DNA of 64,000 bases from Hanstruepera flava (GTDB lineage Bacteria; Bacteroidota; Bacteroidia; Flavobacteriales; Flavobacteriaceae): assembly GCF_023634025.1 (NCBI RefSeq), contig NZ_JALJCW010000004.1, forward strand, positions 186,001-250,000. Direction: 5' to 3'. Below the pieces are notes generated by a model. That model was not told where the DNA came from, did no database searches, and saw nothing but the letters and a program-made list of their open reading frames with translations. Positions within the stretch are counted from its first letter, which is position 1. Each line of letters opens with the position of its first letter. Positions 44,056 to 53,610 of the stretch are shown piece by piece. Made by a program: the position numbers and the translations under genes.

Positions 44056-47000
44056 TCAATCTTCTTTTTTCTTTTTGAAGCCTACATATTCAGGATACAA
44101 ATTATCGGAATTATCTGTTTCTTCTTCTTCTTCTTCTGGTGCTTCCTGCTTTCTTTTTTTGCCTTTAAATATAATATCTATTAATTCTCCAAACCTATCA
44201 AAATCTACATTCCAAGCAATACCAACTCCTTGGGTGTACCCTATTTCCTCTCCAAAATTTCGAATACTGTTTTCTCTATTAAAAACTTTAGCCGTTAAAG
44301 TGCCTTCTTCGTTCAACAAAAAGTCTATTTGAACATCACCTGCTATTACAGTTTCACTAACACCACCAACAGGTACGCCTACTTTCCCGTTAATTAATAT
44401 ACGATCGCTAATATTAGTTTGGAGGGTAACACCTAATCTATCATCAGTATTGTATTCTGGTGTATTTTCACCTGCTTCAAAATTTAGACCAATATTTACC
44501 TTATTATCACTAGATGCAAATAATCCATTAATAATACCATTTAGACGTTCAGTAATTGTACCCGTAAAACTAATATTATTCAATTGGCTCGAAAAAGCTC
44601 CTGTGGCCAACAAATATAAAGCTTGGTTATCTCTATCTTCTTTAGAGTCTAGTCTATATGCTAATTCCGATCGTATAGTAGAATTAACAGACGGAAACTC
44701 AAAATTAAAATCAATTTCGGGTTTTTCTAATGGCCCACTTAAACTGGTTTCTACCAAAACAGGAATGCTTCTGTTTATTGGATTATCTAATAAAGGTGAA
44801 GGGTTTGCTTGGGTTTTATAAATGGCTCGTATTTCTAACTGCGCATTAAACGGGTCGCCTTCCCATGCCAAAGTACCACCAGGTTGAACAGTAAATTCCT
44901 TTTGAACAATACCACCATACAAGAAATTATAAACACCTTCGAATACTGAAAAGTCACCGTAAATATTAAATTTACCATTAGTGTTTATATCTATAAGCAA
45001 GTTTCCAACACCATTACCTTCAATGGTACTACCTGAAACCTTATCTATAACAATTTTTATATTGGCATCTCGAGTAATATCCAATTCAAAATCAAGCTCA
45101 AGCCCAGATACCTTTTTGGTTTCTACTTCAGTTCCTGCAAGCTTTGCTCTTTTTTCTTCTGGAGTTAAAAAATGAATAAATGAATTATCACCAAAAGTTT
45201 CGGCATCAGTTAATGGAATAACAAAATTGGTTCCTTTTTGGGTTTCACCAACCACATTAATAACCAGCTCATCCGCTGGCCCACTAATTGTTGCCACACC
45301 GCCAATAAAACCTGTTCCATAATAAGGAGCATCTTCGGTTTCTTCTTCAGTATTAAGGACTAACAACCTATTTGTAGAAAGGCTTAAGTCTAAACTCCAA
45401 TCAGAAAAATTAACATGGTTAATAGATCCGTCTAACTGACCTTTAGTATTGAATGCTGTATCTGTAATTTGTATGTTGTTAAATATAAAACTTTGGTTTT
45501 TTAACGTAACTGAAGAACGTGGATCAAAATCAAAATCTACATTTAGATAAGGTATCATCAATCCTGCGTTGTTTAGAACCAAATCTCCATTGATTTCAGG
45601 TTTCCTCAAACTACCTTGAACTTTTGCCACACCATCAACATAACCGCGTATATTAGAAAGAACATCAGCAAGAAATGGGTTTAGGGGCTCTATACTAAAC
45701 TTATTAAAACTCAAGTCTACATCAATTGACGATGTATTTGAAGCCACATTAATATTACCAACTGCACTGAAGGATTCAGAAACATCATCTTTTATTTTAG
45801 CATTTACCTGATAATTTGTTAAGGATTCATCGCCAATAATATTAGCTTCAAATGAGCCCAATGCAAGATGGTTAACTTTTAAATCGTCTATGGTTATCTC
45901 TGAATCGGGTAAGTATTGTCCTTTACGTTGCGTAATTACAAGTTTACCGTTAACATTCCCAGCTAAATCTAAACTGTCTATTGAAGGGGTGATTTTCGCC
46001 AAATCAACATCCTTAAAACTCAAGTTAATATCTTTATAAGTAGAGTCTCGCAAAACACCTGAAAGCTTGATTTCCTCATTATGATGATTCATCCTAAATG
46101 AATCAATTTTCATATTTTTTAATCCCTTGTCAAATACTATTTTGTTATTAAAATCACGTCTTTCGTTAATAACCCATTTATTCCCCTTAAATGTGGCATC
46201 AGATCGTTTAAAACCTACAACACTTTTATTATCGTCATTAATTGTGTGGTATAAACTTAAATCGAAATTATCATTATTGTTCTTTCCTCCACGAAATTCA
46301 GAACGCATAAACAAGGTATCGTTTAATGTAACATTAATTAGTTTTAATTCTGATAAGTTGTAGAAATTAGTATTTAAGCTATCTACTTCTACGTAAGTAT
46401 TATATAACGGATTATTATTATCCAGTTGCAATGTAATTTGGTCTGCAAAATAATCGAACAGCTTTATTTTAGGCGATTTAAAGGTAAGCTTAAACTCCTT
46501 TTCATCAGACTCTACCCTACCACGTATATAAGTATTCTTCCCCAATTGAATATCGGGTACAAATATTTCAACAATTTTGTTATGTATAGTAAAGTTAAAG
46601 TCTATATATTCGTTCTCTGCTACCTTATGCGGAATGTAATTGGTATATATATTACCTAGTGCATTCTCGAACAATTTTTCTATGTCTTCAAAAAGAAAAA
46701 CTCCGCTTAATTTACCAGTAATTATATCTGGTGAATTTACATGAACATGCCTGACCTCATCTCTAAACGACGATGTTATTTGAAAATCCTCAAAATAGTA
46801 ATCATCATATTCATTTTTGTACAAGGTGTTTTCAAAATTGATAAAACCTATAGCATCGTTAATAGTTTTTCCTTTCATTTTTGTGGTTACAATACCTCTA
46901 AATGTTGCCAAGCTATCATTTTTAACAAACTTCATAGCTTTTAAATTGGCGTATTCTATATCAGCTATAAAATCTACTTCATTAACTTCATTCGAGAAAT

Positions 47001-48552
47001 CTGCCAAACCATCAAAACTAAACTTAAAGTTTTCATCATTTGATACTAACTTGCCATCGTAAACATTGTCTCCTAAATTACCTGATAACGTCAAATCATT
47101 ATACTCATAACCTCTATATGTTATTTTATGCACATCGCCTAACAATTTTGTATCCAAACTTTTTACCGAAAATCCTTTACCATCTACATCTAAATCTAAA
47201 GATGTCAAACCCCATTTTGGATTATCCATAAACTCCCCCAAATTGAAATCGACAAAAACAATATTACCAACATAAGACGCATTATCGATTTCATTAATTT
47301 TATCTAACTCTAAATTAGAATTAATAAAACCTAATTCGGTATTAATATCTATATTGGCCTTTATATTGGTAGTTGTAATTTCTGAATTACCAACTATGGT
47401 AAATTCACCTAGTTTATCAAAGGCACTTGGTATAGATTCACCTAGAACATTAGGCAATAAAGCCTTTAAATCTCTATAATTTGAAGATAAATTTTGAAAC
47501 TGACCGTTCATGTAAAAATTATCGTCTTCTGCATTGAATAGGTTTACAAAATTTATATCACCATAAATTTTACTATTGGAACTCGTGTTGAGTTTTAAGT
47601 CATTAACATGCATATCGTTTAATGTTCCTGTAATGCTTGCTGAAAGCTCCGCGTGTTGATTAACACCAAACTCATCATAGAATGTATTTAATTCATTAAG
47701 CGCTATATAGGCATCAGTAAAATTGGCTTCTACCTGAACTTTATCTGTAAAGTATTGTAAGTCTTCACGCTTATAATTAAACTTAACCGAACCCTCTAGT
47801 TTAGATTGGGCTGTATTAATTTTAAGATTATCTAAAAATATCTGTTCTCGTGTATATGAAAAATCTGTAACTAAATTTTTCATTTGTAAACCACGGCTAT
47901 CCTGAAAAGCCAACGTATTAACCCTTGTGCTTACATTGGGTCCATTAATCAACAAATTGGTTGTATTGGTAAACAATTCTGTAAACTCCAGAATTAAAGG
48001 TTTTTCCTTATTGTAGTCAATAAGCCTAAAAGTCCCATCTGAAATGGTAACATCGCTAGACGATAATAAAAAATCACTAGGATCTTGTTTTGGTTGATCT
48101 TCGTCAAAACGTGCAACAAAAACATCTAAATTAGTATCTGTTTCACCTTTGTAAGTAACAATATTAAAGACTAGCCCATATAAATCAATATCTCCAAAAA
48201 CCAGATTGCCTTGATATAAATTCCTGAAATTTAAGATTGACGTGTTTATTTCTGTTGCTTGTATTAGCGTGTTCTTTTTATAATCTTTTATATGAACACC
48301 TTTAAGTTCTACATCGCCATTAAATTGCAACCCAATTTTTTCAATGTTTATGTTGGTTTTAAAATCTTCGTTAAGGCGTTTTGTAACGTAGTTTCCAATA
48401 CCAGATTGCACGAATGGTAATGATAGTATCAAAACTAAAATAATGAACAGCATCAAGACTGTTGCTACAATTCTTCGTAGTATTTTTAAAAATTTTTTGA
48501 TACGTATTAAAGTTATAACTTTGAAACCAAAATTAACAATAATTATGCCCAA
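44056..48552 (-). CDS. TamB-like translocation/assembly module (DUF490)
   Basis: A 1498-residue envelope protein with an N-terminal membrane anchor (TVLMLFIILVLILSLPFVQS), a very long run of short repeating beta strands (AsmA/TamB-type lipid-binding groove) and a C-terminal DUF490 domain of about 400 residues (NGVGNLLIDINTNGKFNIYG, RILINGKVGVPVGG). TamB-like proteins bridge the inner and outer membranes and move lipids or help assemble outer-membrane proteins. The only in-frame start at the expected position is TTG 48552; ATG at about 48453 would remove part of the basic N-terminus, so the start is uncertain. It is divergent from tsaD. Confidence 0.88.
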   Translation of the reverse strand: MGIIIVNFGFKVITLIRIKKFLKILRRIVATVLMLFIILVLILSLPFVQSGIGNYVTKRLNEDFKTNINIEKIGLQFNGDVELKGVHIKDYKKNTLIQATEINTSILNFRNLYQGNLVFGDIDLYGLVFNIVTYKGETDTNLDVFVARFDEDQPKQDPSDFLLSSSDVTISDGTFRLIDYNKEKPLILEFTELFTNTTNLLINGPNVSTRVNTLAFQDSRGLQMKNLVTDFSYTREQIFLDNLKINTAQSKLEGSVKFNYKREDLQYFTDKVQVEANFTDAYIALNELNTFYDEFGVNQHAELSASITGTLNDMHVNDLKLNTSSNSKIYGDINFVNLFNAEDDNFYMNGQFQNLSSNYRDLKALLPNVLGESIPSAFDKLGEFTIVGNSEITTTNIKANIDINTELGFINSNLELDKINEIDNASYVGNIVFVDFNLGEFMDNPKWGLTSLDLDVDGKGFSVKSLDTKLLGDVHKITYRGYEYNDLTLSGNLGDNVYDGKLVSNDENFKFSFDGLADFSNEVNEVDFIADIEYANLKAMKFVKNDSLATFRGIVTTKMKGKTINDAIGFINFENTLYKNEYDDYYFEDFQITSSFRDEVRHVHVNSPDIITGKLSGVFLFEDIEKLFENALGNIYTNYIPHKVAENEYIDFNFTIHNKIVEIFVPDIQLGKNTYIRGRVESDEKEFKLTFKSPKIKLFDYFADQITLQLDNNNPLYNTYVEVDSLNTNFYNLSELKLINVTLNDTLFMRSEFRGGKNNNDNFDLSLYHTINDDNKSVVGFKRSDATFKGNKWVINERRDFNNKIVFDKGLKNMKIDSFRMNHHNEEIKLSGVLRDSTYKDINLSFKDVDLAKITPSIDSLDLAGNVNGKLVITQRKGQYLPDSEITIDDLKVNHLALGSFEANIIGDESLTNYQVNAKIKDDVSESFSAVGNINVASNTSSIDVDLSFNKFSIEPLNPFLADVLSNIRGYVDGVAKVQGSLRKPEINGDLVLNNAGLMIPYLNVDFDFDPRSSVTLKNQSFIFNNIQITDTAFNTKGQLDGSINHVNFSDWSLDLSLSTNRLLVLNTEEETEDAPYYGTGFIGGVATISGPADELVINVVGETQKGTNFVIPLTDAETFGDNSFIHFLTPEEKRAKLAGTEVETKKVSGLELDFELDITRDANIKIVIDKVSGSTIEGNGVGNLLIDINTNGKFNIYGDFSVFEGVYNFLYGGIVQKEFTVQPGGTLAWEGDPFNAQLEIRAIYKTQANPSPLLDNPINRSIPVLVETSLSGPLEKPEIDFNFEFPSVNSTIRSELAYRLDSKEDRDNQALYLLATGAFSSQLNNISFTGTITERLNGIINGLFASSDNKVNIGLNFEAGENTPEYNTDDRLGVTLQTNISDRILINGKVGVPVGGVSETVIAGDVQIDFLLNEEGTLTAKVFNRENSIRNFGEEIGYTQGVGIAWNVDFDRFGELIDIIFKGKKRKQEAPEEEEEETDNSDNLYPEYVGFKKKKED
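48496..48523 (+). promoter_or_regulatory. Promoter of tsaD
   Basis: TTTG at 48496-48499, 16 bases, then TAACTTTG at 48516-48523 (fits TAnnTTTG), about 39 bases before the ATG of tsaD. It lies inside the first codons of the divergent tamB gene. Consistent with Bacteroidota sigma-ABfr promoters. Confidence 0.6.
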
Positions 48553-48561
48553 TTTTCAGTA

Positions 48562-49584
48562 ATGGCTTCAGAAAATATTTACATCTTAGGAATTGAATCG
48601 TCATGCGATGATACCGCGGCTTCAATAATTAACAACGGAAAGGTTTTAAGCAATGTTGTAGCCAATCAAAAAATACATGAAGAATATGGTGGTGTGGTTC
48701 CTGAATTGGCATCTAGAGCGCATCAACAAAATATTGTTCCAGTAGTACATGAAGCCTTAAAAAAGGCTGGGATATCTAAAGACCAACTTCATGCTATAGC
48801 ATTTACCAGAGGGCCTGGATTAATGGGTTCTCTTTTAGTCGGAACTTCTTTTGCCAAATCGTTAGCCTTTGGTCTAGATATCCCGCTAATCGAGGTCAAT
48901 CACATGCAAGGTCATATCTTGGCACATTTTATTGAAGAAGATGGTTTTAATAAACCACCCTTTCCTTTTTTGGCTATGACAATCTCTGGAGGTCATACAC
49001 AAATCGTTAAAGTTTCTGGTTATTTTGATATGGAGGTAATAGGAGAAACTATTGATGATGCTGTTGGCGAGGCTTATGATAAAAGTGGTAAGATTTTAGG
49101 TTTGGGTTACCCTGCAGGACCTGAAATAGATAAACGAGCTCAATTGGGAAATCCTAAAGCATTTTCGTTTACCAAACCTAAAGTAGGCGGTTTAAACTTT
49201 AGCTTTTCAGGCTTAAAAACAGCCATTATGTATTTCATTCAAAGGGAAACGAAAAACAATCCAAATTTTATAGCAGAAAATTTAAATGATATTTGTGCGT
49301 CCATTCAATATACCATAATTGGCATTTTAATGGATAAATTAAAACTTGCCGTTAAAGAAACCGGAATTAAGCACATAGCAATTGGCGGTGGTGTTTCTGC
49401 GAATTCTGGTATACGAAAAGCCTTAAAAATGGGTGAGCAAAAATTTGGATGGACTACCTACATTCCAAAATTTGAATTCACTACAGATAATGCGGCCATG
49501 ATTGCAATTGTTGGCTATTTAAAATATTTAGAAGGCACTTTTTCTGAAAGTGATGTAACTGCTTCGGCAAGACTAAAAATTTAG
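48562..49584 (+). CDS. tsaD: tRNA N6-adenosine threonylcarbamoyltransferase
   Basis: A 340-residue Kae1/TsaD protein that, with TsaB and TsaE, transfers the threonylcarbamoyl group onto A37 of ANN-decoding tRNAs. Landmarks: ILGIESSCDDTAASI, metal ligands H114 and H118 in EVNHMQGHILAH, MTISGGHTQIV, the KVGGLNFSFSGLKTA segment and the IGGGVSANSGIR loop followed by FTTDNAAMIA. Normal length. The three tRNAs of this window include Ser(GCT) and Arg(TCT), whose codons begin with A and are TsaD-type targets. Confidence 0.96.
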   Translation: MASENIYILGIESSCDDTAASIINNGKVLSNVVANQKIHEEYGGVVPELASRAHQQNIVPVVHEALKKAGISKDQLHAIAFTRGPGLMGSLLVGTSFAKSLAFGLDIPLIEVNHMQGHILAHFIEEDGFNKPPFPFLAMTISGGHTQIVKVSGYFDMEVIGETIDDAVGEAYDKSGKILGLGYPAGPEIDKRAQLGNPKAFSFTKPKVGGLNFSFSGLKTAIMYFIQRETKNNPNFIAENLNDICASIQYTIIGILMDKLKLAVKETGIKHIAIGGGVSANSGIRKALKMGEQKFGWTTYIPKFEFTTDNAAMIAIVGYLKYLEGTFSESDVTASARLKI

Positions 49585-49646
49585 GGCATAAAATTGCATA
49601 AAATATCTTTAGTATTGTATTTTTAAAGTGTTATTAATTACATCTT

Positions 49647-50279
49647 ATGAAGAAGCTTCAACTTTTAGTCTTTATTTTACTACCCTTATTCAACGTTTTT
49701 GCTCAAGAAGATTTCACTGAACAGGAATTAGATTCCATTTTAAACTTAAACCAGGCTGAACGGTTTTTAGAAATGAACCCTAAAAAGGGCAATGAAATTA
49801 TAACGTTTAATGAAGAAAACCATCAAACCAATATGGTTCGTGATCTTTTTAGTAGAGGTCGTGTAACTGTTGAATCTGGAACTTACAATACACACTACAA
49901 AGTTGTAGAACGCAATTCTATTCCGCATTATCGTGCAAGCTATATTTATTTAGATGGTTCAAAAATGAGCGATTCTGAAATTAATACAACTCGAAATAGA
50001 ATTATCAAAAAATATAAAGAGGGTATTCCTTTCAGCCAACTGGCTTTACAGTATTCAATGGATGGCAATGCCAATAAAGGTGGTGATTTAGGGTGGTTTA
50101 CAAAAGGGACTTACTATCCCGATTTTGAATATTCTATTACTAATGGCAATCATCAATTAAATGATATTTTTACATTAGACATTGATGAAAAAAATTGGCA
50201 TTACGTCATACTCATAACATATGATATGAAAGAAATTAGAGAGGTTAAAGCATTAAAAATAGTAACGCCAAAAAGTTAA
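49647..50279 (+). CDS. Periplasmic parvulin-type peptidyl-prolyl isomerase
   Basis: A 210-residue exported protein (signal ends near VFAQ) with a parvulin domain at about 90-195: HYRASYIYLDGS, RIIKKYKEGIPFSQLALQYSMD, GGDLGWFTKGTYYPDFE. It likely helps fold outer-membrane or periplasmic proteins. The conserved active-site His/Asp pair is only partly clear, so activity is uncertain. The stop codon overlaps the rsmE start by one base (TAATG). Confidence 0.85.
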   Translation: MKKLQLLVFILLPLFNVFAQEDFTEQELDSILNLNQAERFLEMNPKKGNEIITFNEENHQTNMVRDLFSRGRVTVESGTYNTHYKVVERNSIPHYRASYIYLDGSKMSDSEINTTRNRIIKKYKEGIPFSQLALQYSMDGNANKGGDLGWFTKGTYYPDFEYSITNGNHQLNDIFTLDIDEKNWHYVILITYDMKEIREVKALKIVTPKS

Positions 50280-50983
50280 TGCAGTTATTTTATAATCCAA
50301 ACTTAACTAAAGAATCCCATCAAATTATTTTTGATAAAGATGAAAGCAGACACATAGCAAAAGTCTTAAGAAAGAATATCAATGATGAGCTACATATTAC
50401 CAACGGAAAAGGCCTTCTCTTTACTGCATCTATTTTAGAAAACCATATTAAGCAATGTATAGCCCAAGTAGTAAGTGTTGATACTAAAATTAAACCAAAA
50501 TATAATCTCCATCTTGCTGTTGCCCCAACTAAAATGAACGATCGCTATGAGTGGTTTCTAGAAAAAGCAACCGAAATTGGTGTTTCTGAAATCACACCAA
50601 TAATTTGTGATCATAGCGAGCGTAAAGTAATAAAGCATGATCGCTTTGAGCGTATAGTTCAATCGGCATTAAAGCAATCATTACAGTGCTATATACCAAA
50701 GCTAAACCCTACAGTTAATTTTAACGATTTTATCCATCAAAAACATACCGGTCAATTATTTATTGCACACTGTGAGGAAACTAAAAAGCAATCACTAAAG
50801 CAGCTTATTCAACAAAAAAAAGATATAACCATTTTAATTGGACCTGAAGGTGATTTTAGTGTTAAAGAAATTGAAACTGCAACAGAAAATAATTTTATTC
50901 CTGTAACTTTGGGAGAAACACGTTTGCGAACTGAAACAGCTGCTATTGTTGCTTGCCATAGTGTGGCTTTTGTTAATGAATAA
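50279..50983 (+). CDS. rsmE: 16S rRNA (uracil1498-N3)-methyltransferase
   Basis: A 234-residue SPOUT methyltransferase of the RsmE family, acting on U1498 of 16S rRNA with S-adenosylmethionine. Evidence: a small PUA-like N-terminal domain (HIAKVLRKNINDELHITNGKG), then LAVAPTKMNDRYEWFLEKATEIGV and the knot motifs SERKVIKHDR, ILIGPEGDFSVKEI and TLGETRLRTETAAIVA. Close coupling with the upstream isomerase and the downstream DUF4159 gene. Confidence 0.95.
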   Translation: MQLFYNPNLTKESHQIIFDKDESRHIAKVLRKNINDELHITNGKGLLFTASILENHIKQCIAQVVSVDTKIKPKYNLHLAVAPTKMNDRYEWFLEKATEIGVSEITPIICDHSERKVIKHDRFERIVQSALKQSLQCYIPKLNPTVNFNDFIHQKHTGQLFIAHCEETKKQSLKQLIQQKKDITILIGPEGDFSVKEIETATENNFIPVTLGETRLRTETAAIVACHSVAFVNE

Positions 50984-50986
50984 TCT

Positions 50987-51628
50987 ATGAAATATCTATA
51001 TATTGTTTTAATTTTTTTGCTGTATGGTCTTACCTATTCGCAAGAAATTGCTATTCTAAAATATAAAGGAGGAGGCGATTGGTACAGCAACCCAACTGCA
51101 GTTCCTAACCTTATTACGTATTGTAACAACAGTATTAACACTAAAATAAATCCAAAACCTGAAACTGTAGAGGCTAATAGTATCGATATTTTTCAATACC
51201 CCTTTTTGCACATGACAGGACATGGTAATGTGTTTTTTAATGATGATGATGTCAATAATTTAAGAAATTATCTTATTTCTGGCGGCTTTTTGCATATAGA
51301 TGACAACTATGGTATGAAACCCTATGTTGTTGAAGAGCTCAAGAAAGTATTCCCAAATACTGATTTGGTTGAACTTCCTGTAACACATCCTATTTTCAAT
51401 ACAGCTTATAATTTTCCTAATGGGCTGCCCAAGATTCATGAGCACGATGGCAAACGGCCTCAAGCATTAGGCATTTTTTATGAAGGCAGGTTAGTCCTAC
51501 TGTTTACAGTTGAAAGTGATTTGGGTGATGGCTGGGAAGACCAAAGTGTACACAACGACCCACCTGATGTGAGAGAAAAAGCCTTAAAAATGGGTGCGAA
51601 TATTGTTAAATATGCTTTTGAAAATTAG
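50987..51628 (+). CDS. DUF4159-domain protein
   Basis: A 213-residue protein with a signal peptide (to about TYSQ), then a DUF4159 domain: EIAILKYKGGGDWYSNP, a middle FPFLHMTGHGN and GGFLHIDDNYGMK, and ELPVTHPIFNTAYNFPNGLPKI. The fold is flavodoxin/GATase-like, and members occur in gliding or regulatory gene sets in Bacteroidota. The function is unknown. It starts three bases after rsmE and is followed by a zinc-ribbon protein, so the four genes are probably one transcript. Confidence 0.82.
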   Translation: MKYLYIVLIFLLYGLTYSQEIAILKYKGGGDWYSNPTAVPNLITYCNNSINTKINPKPETVEANSIDIFQYPFLHMTGHGNVFFNDDDVNNLRNYLISGGFLHIDDNYGMKPYVVEELKKVFPNTDLVELPVTHPIFNTAYNFPNGLPKIHEHDGKRPQALGIFYEGRLVLLFTVESDLGDGWEDQSVHNDPPDVREKALKMGANIVKYAFEN

Positions 51629-51631
51629 ATA

Positions 51632-51964
51632 ATGAAATTAAGCTACTATTGCAATTATTGCAGAAAGGAAAATTATCTTAAAACAAAGTCGCATGATAGG
51701 CATGGTTTATTGTTGGAATTAGGCACCAATGAAATTGAAAACACCTGTTCAAATTGTAACAAAACAACAACCAAACATATAAATCGTTTACATGCTGAAC
51801 CTAATTATAAAATAATAATAGGCAGTCTTATTGTAGCTGCTTTAGGAACGTTACTACTTTGGAATTATGGGTTTGTAAGTATTTTAAGCGGTACTATTCC
51901 AATAGCAGTTTGGATGGACCAAAACAAAAAAACAAGTATTTTTAATAAATCGCGTGTAAAGTAA
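51632..51964 (+). CDS. Small membrane protein with N-terminal zinc ribbon
   Basis: A 110-residue protein. An N-terminal treble of Cys pairs (YCNYCRKEN and TCSNCNKTT, two CxxC motifs) forms a likely zinc ribbon, followed by a transmembrane hairpin (IIIGSLIVAALGTLLLWNY and FVSILSGTIPIAVWMD). Function unknown. It sits between DUF4159 and a TrmH-family gene, and starts three bases after the DUF4159 stop codon. Confidence 0.7.
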   Translation: MKLSYYCNYCRKENYLKTKSHDRHGLLLELGTNEIENTCSNCNKTTTKHINRLHAEPNYKIIIGSLIVAALGTLLLWNYGFVSILSGTIPIAVWMDQNKKTSIFNKSRVK

Positions 51965-51972
51965 ATTCTGTT

Positions 51973-52497
51973 TTGCAATTAACCCACTACAATTCCAAAT
52001 TCAAAGAACGAGAATTTCCAATAACCATAATTTGTGACAATATTTCTAATGCTCCAAATATTGGTAGTTTATTTCGTATGGCTGATGCATTTGGTGTAGA
52101 AAAAATTATATTTTGCGGCAACAATATTACCATGGGGCGCAAAATGACCAAGACATCAAGGGCAACAGAACAATATGTTAATTATCAAGTTCAAGATTCA
52201 GCTTTTACAGAAGTAACTAAATTAAAAGAGAAGGGCTATCTAATTATTGCTTTAGAAATCACAGATAACAGTATTCCCATAGGAGGTTTATTATTCCCTA
52301 ACAACCAACACATTGCTCTTATAATAGGTGATGAAAACTTTGGTGTTTCTGAAAATGTCCTAAAATTATCTGATAAGATTGTCCACATTGAAATGTTTGG
52401 AAAAAATAGCAGTATGAATGTTGTGCAAGCAACAAATATTGCACTTTATGAAATAACGAAACAATTAAATACAAATAGTAATCTCATTAAAGAGTAA
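51973..52497 (+). CDS. TrmH/SpoU-family RNA 2'-O-methyltransferase
   Basis: A 174-residue SPOUT methyltransferase of the TrmH group. Motif 1 is DNISNAPNIGSLFRMADAFGV (binds RNA), motif 2 is ALIIGDENFGVSENVL, motif 3 is HIEMFGKNSSMNVVQATNIALYE. It likely 2'-O-methylates a tRNA or rRNA ribose; TrmL, TrmH and RlmB-type targets cannot be separated. It begins with a TTG at 51973 (QLTHYNSKF), since no ATG precedes the first motif. Eight bases after the preceding stop codon. Confidence 0.88.
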   Translation: MQLTHYNSKFKEREFPITIICDNISNAPNIGSLFRMADAFGVEKIIFCGNNITMGRKMTKTSRATEQYVNYQVQDSAFTEVTKLKEKGYLIIALEITDNSIPIGGLLFPNNQHIALIIGDENFGVSENVLKLSDKIVHIEMFGKNSSMNVVQATNIALYEITKQLNTNSNLIKE

Positions 52498-52513
52498 TAC
52501 GTATATTTACTTT

Positions 52514-53602
52514 ATGAATTCTAAAATTATTGCCAACGGAATACTTAGAGCTTTAGCCGTAGTCTTTGGACTATTTATTATTTGTTTTTTTTTATATAAA
52601 ATACAATCTGTAATCGTCTATATTGTTTTAGCGGCAGTTATTTCGTTAATAGGGCGACCAATTGTGTTTTTTTTAACCAATAAATTAAAGCTTAAAACTG
52701 TTTTTGCTGTAGCTATCACTATGGTACTACTTTTAGGGTTAGTGCTAGGTCTAATAGGACTATTTATCCCTTTGGTGGCAGAACAAGGTCAAAATTTATC
52801 CCTGTTAAATATTGAGCAGTTAGAGCTTAACGTTAAAAATTTATACATAGAGGCAACCAAACATTTTGGCGTAACAACTATGGAGGTTGAAGAATCTCTA
52901 AAAGAAAGCCATATTCTATCCAGAATCGATTACAGCATAATTCCAAATTTCCTCAATACTTTTTTAAGTGGCCTTGGGAATTTTAGCATAGGTTTATTTT
53001 CTGTGTTGTTTATATCATTCTTCTTTTTAAAGGACAGTAAGCTATTAGAAAGTAGTGTTTTAACACTATTTCCAGATAACAAAGAAGAACGGATAAAAAA
53101 ATCTTTTTATAAAATTAAAGATTTGTTATCTCGTTATTTTGTTGGACTAATATTACAAATCACTGTTTTATTTATAATTTATACTATTGGTCTACTAATT
53201 ATAGGTGTTGACAATGCTGTGGTAATTGCTTTTCTATGTGCATTAATTAATTTAATACCATACATAGGCCCACTTATTGGAGGTGTGCTTATGATATTCT
53301 TAACGATGACAAGTAATTTAGGTAATAGCTTTAGTTTAGTAATACTACCTACAACATTAAAAGTTTTAAGTGTTATTGTTGTTGGTCAATTGTTCGACAA
53401 TTTTATAAGCCAACCCGTAATTTTTTCAAAAAGCGTCAAATCGCACCCATTAGAAATTTTTCTTGTCATCATAATTGGTGGTATTCTATTTGGAATTATA
53501 GGCATGGTTATAGCAGTACCAACCTATACGGCTATAAAAGTTATCTTAAAAGAGTTTTTATCAGAAAATAAAATTGTTCAAAAACTCACTAAAAATCTTT
53601 AA
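52514..53602 (+). CDS. AI-2E family transporter (membrane permease)
   Basis: A 362-residue membrane protein with about eight transmembrane helices and a periplasmic insertion (about 95-150). Family marks are the LRALAVVFGLFIICFFLYK start, KDLLSRYFVGLILQ in the middle and the C-terminal ALINLIPYIGPLIGG and QPVIFSKSVKSHP helices. Members export small molecules or act as Na+/H+-linked transporters; despite the name, quorum-signal transport is proven for few. Substrate unknown. Confidence 0.88.
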   Translation: MNSKIIANGILRALAVVFGLFIICFFLYKIQSVIVYIVLAAVISLIGRPIVFFLTNKLKLKTVFAVAITMVLLLGLVLGLIGLFIPLVAEQGQNLSLLNIEQLELNVKNLYIEATKHFGVTTMEVEESLKESHILSRIDYSIIPNFLNTFLSGLGNFSIGLFSVLFISFFFLKDSKLLESSVLTLFPDNKEERIKKSFYKIKDLLSRYFVGLILQITVLFIIYTIGLLIIGVDNAVVIAFLCALINLIPYIGPLIGGVLMIFLTMTSNLGNSFSLVILPTTLKVLSVIVVGQLFDNFISQPVIFSKSVKSHPLEIFLVIIIGGILFGIIGMVIAVPTYTAIKVILKEFLSENKIVQKLTKNL

Positions 53603-53610
53603 GTTAAAAA

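Noticed and set aside
44075-47231. Plus-strand open frames across tamB
   Set aside because: Antisense shadows of an AT-rich long gene; low-complexity translations without homologous features.
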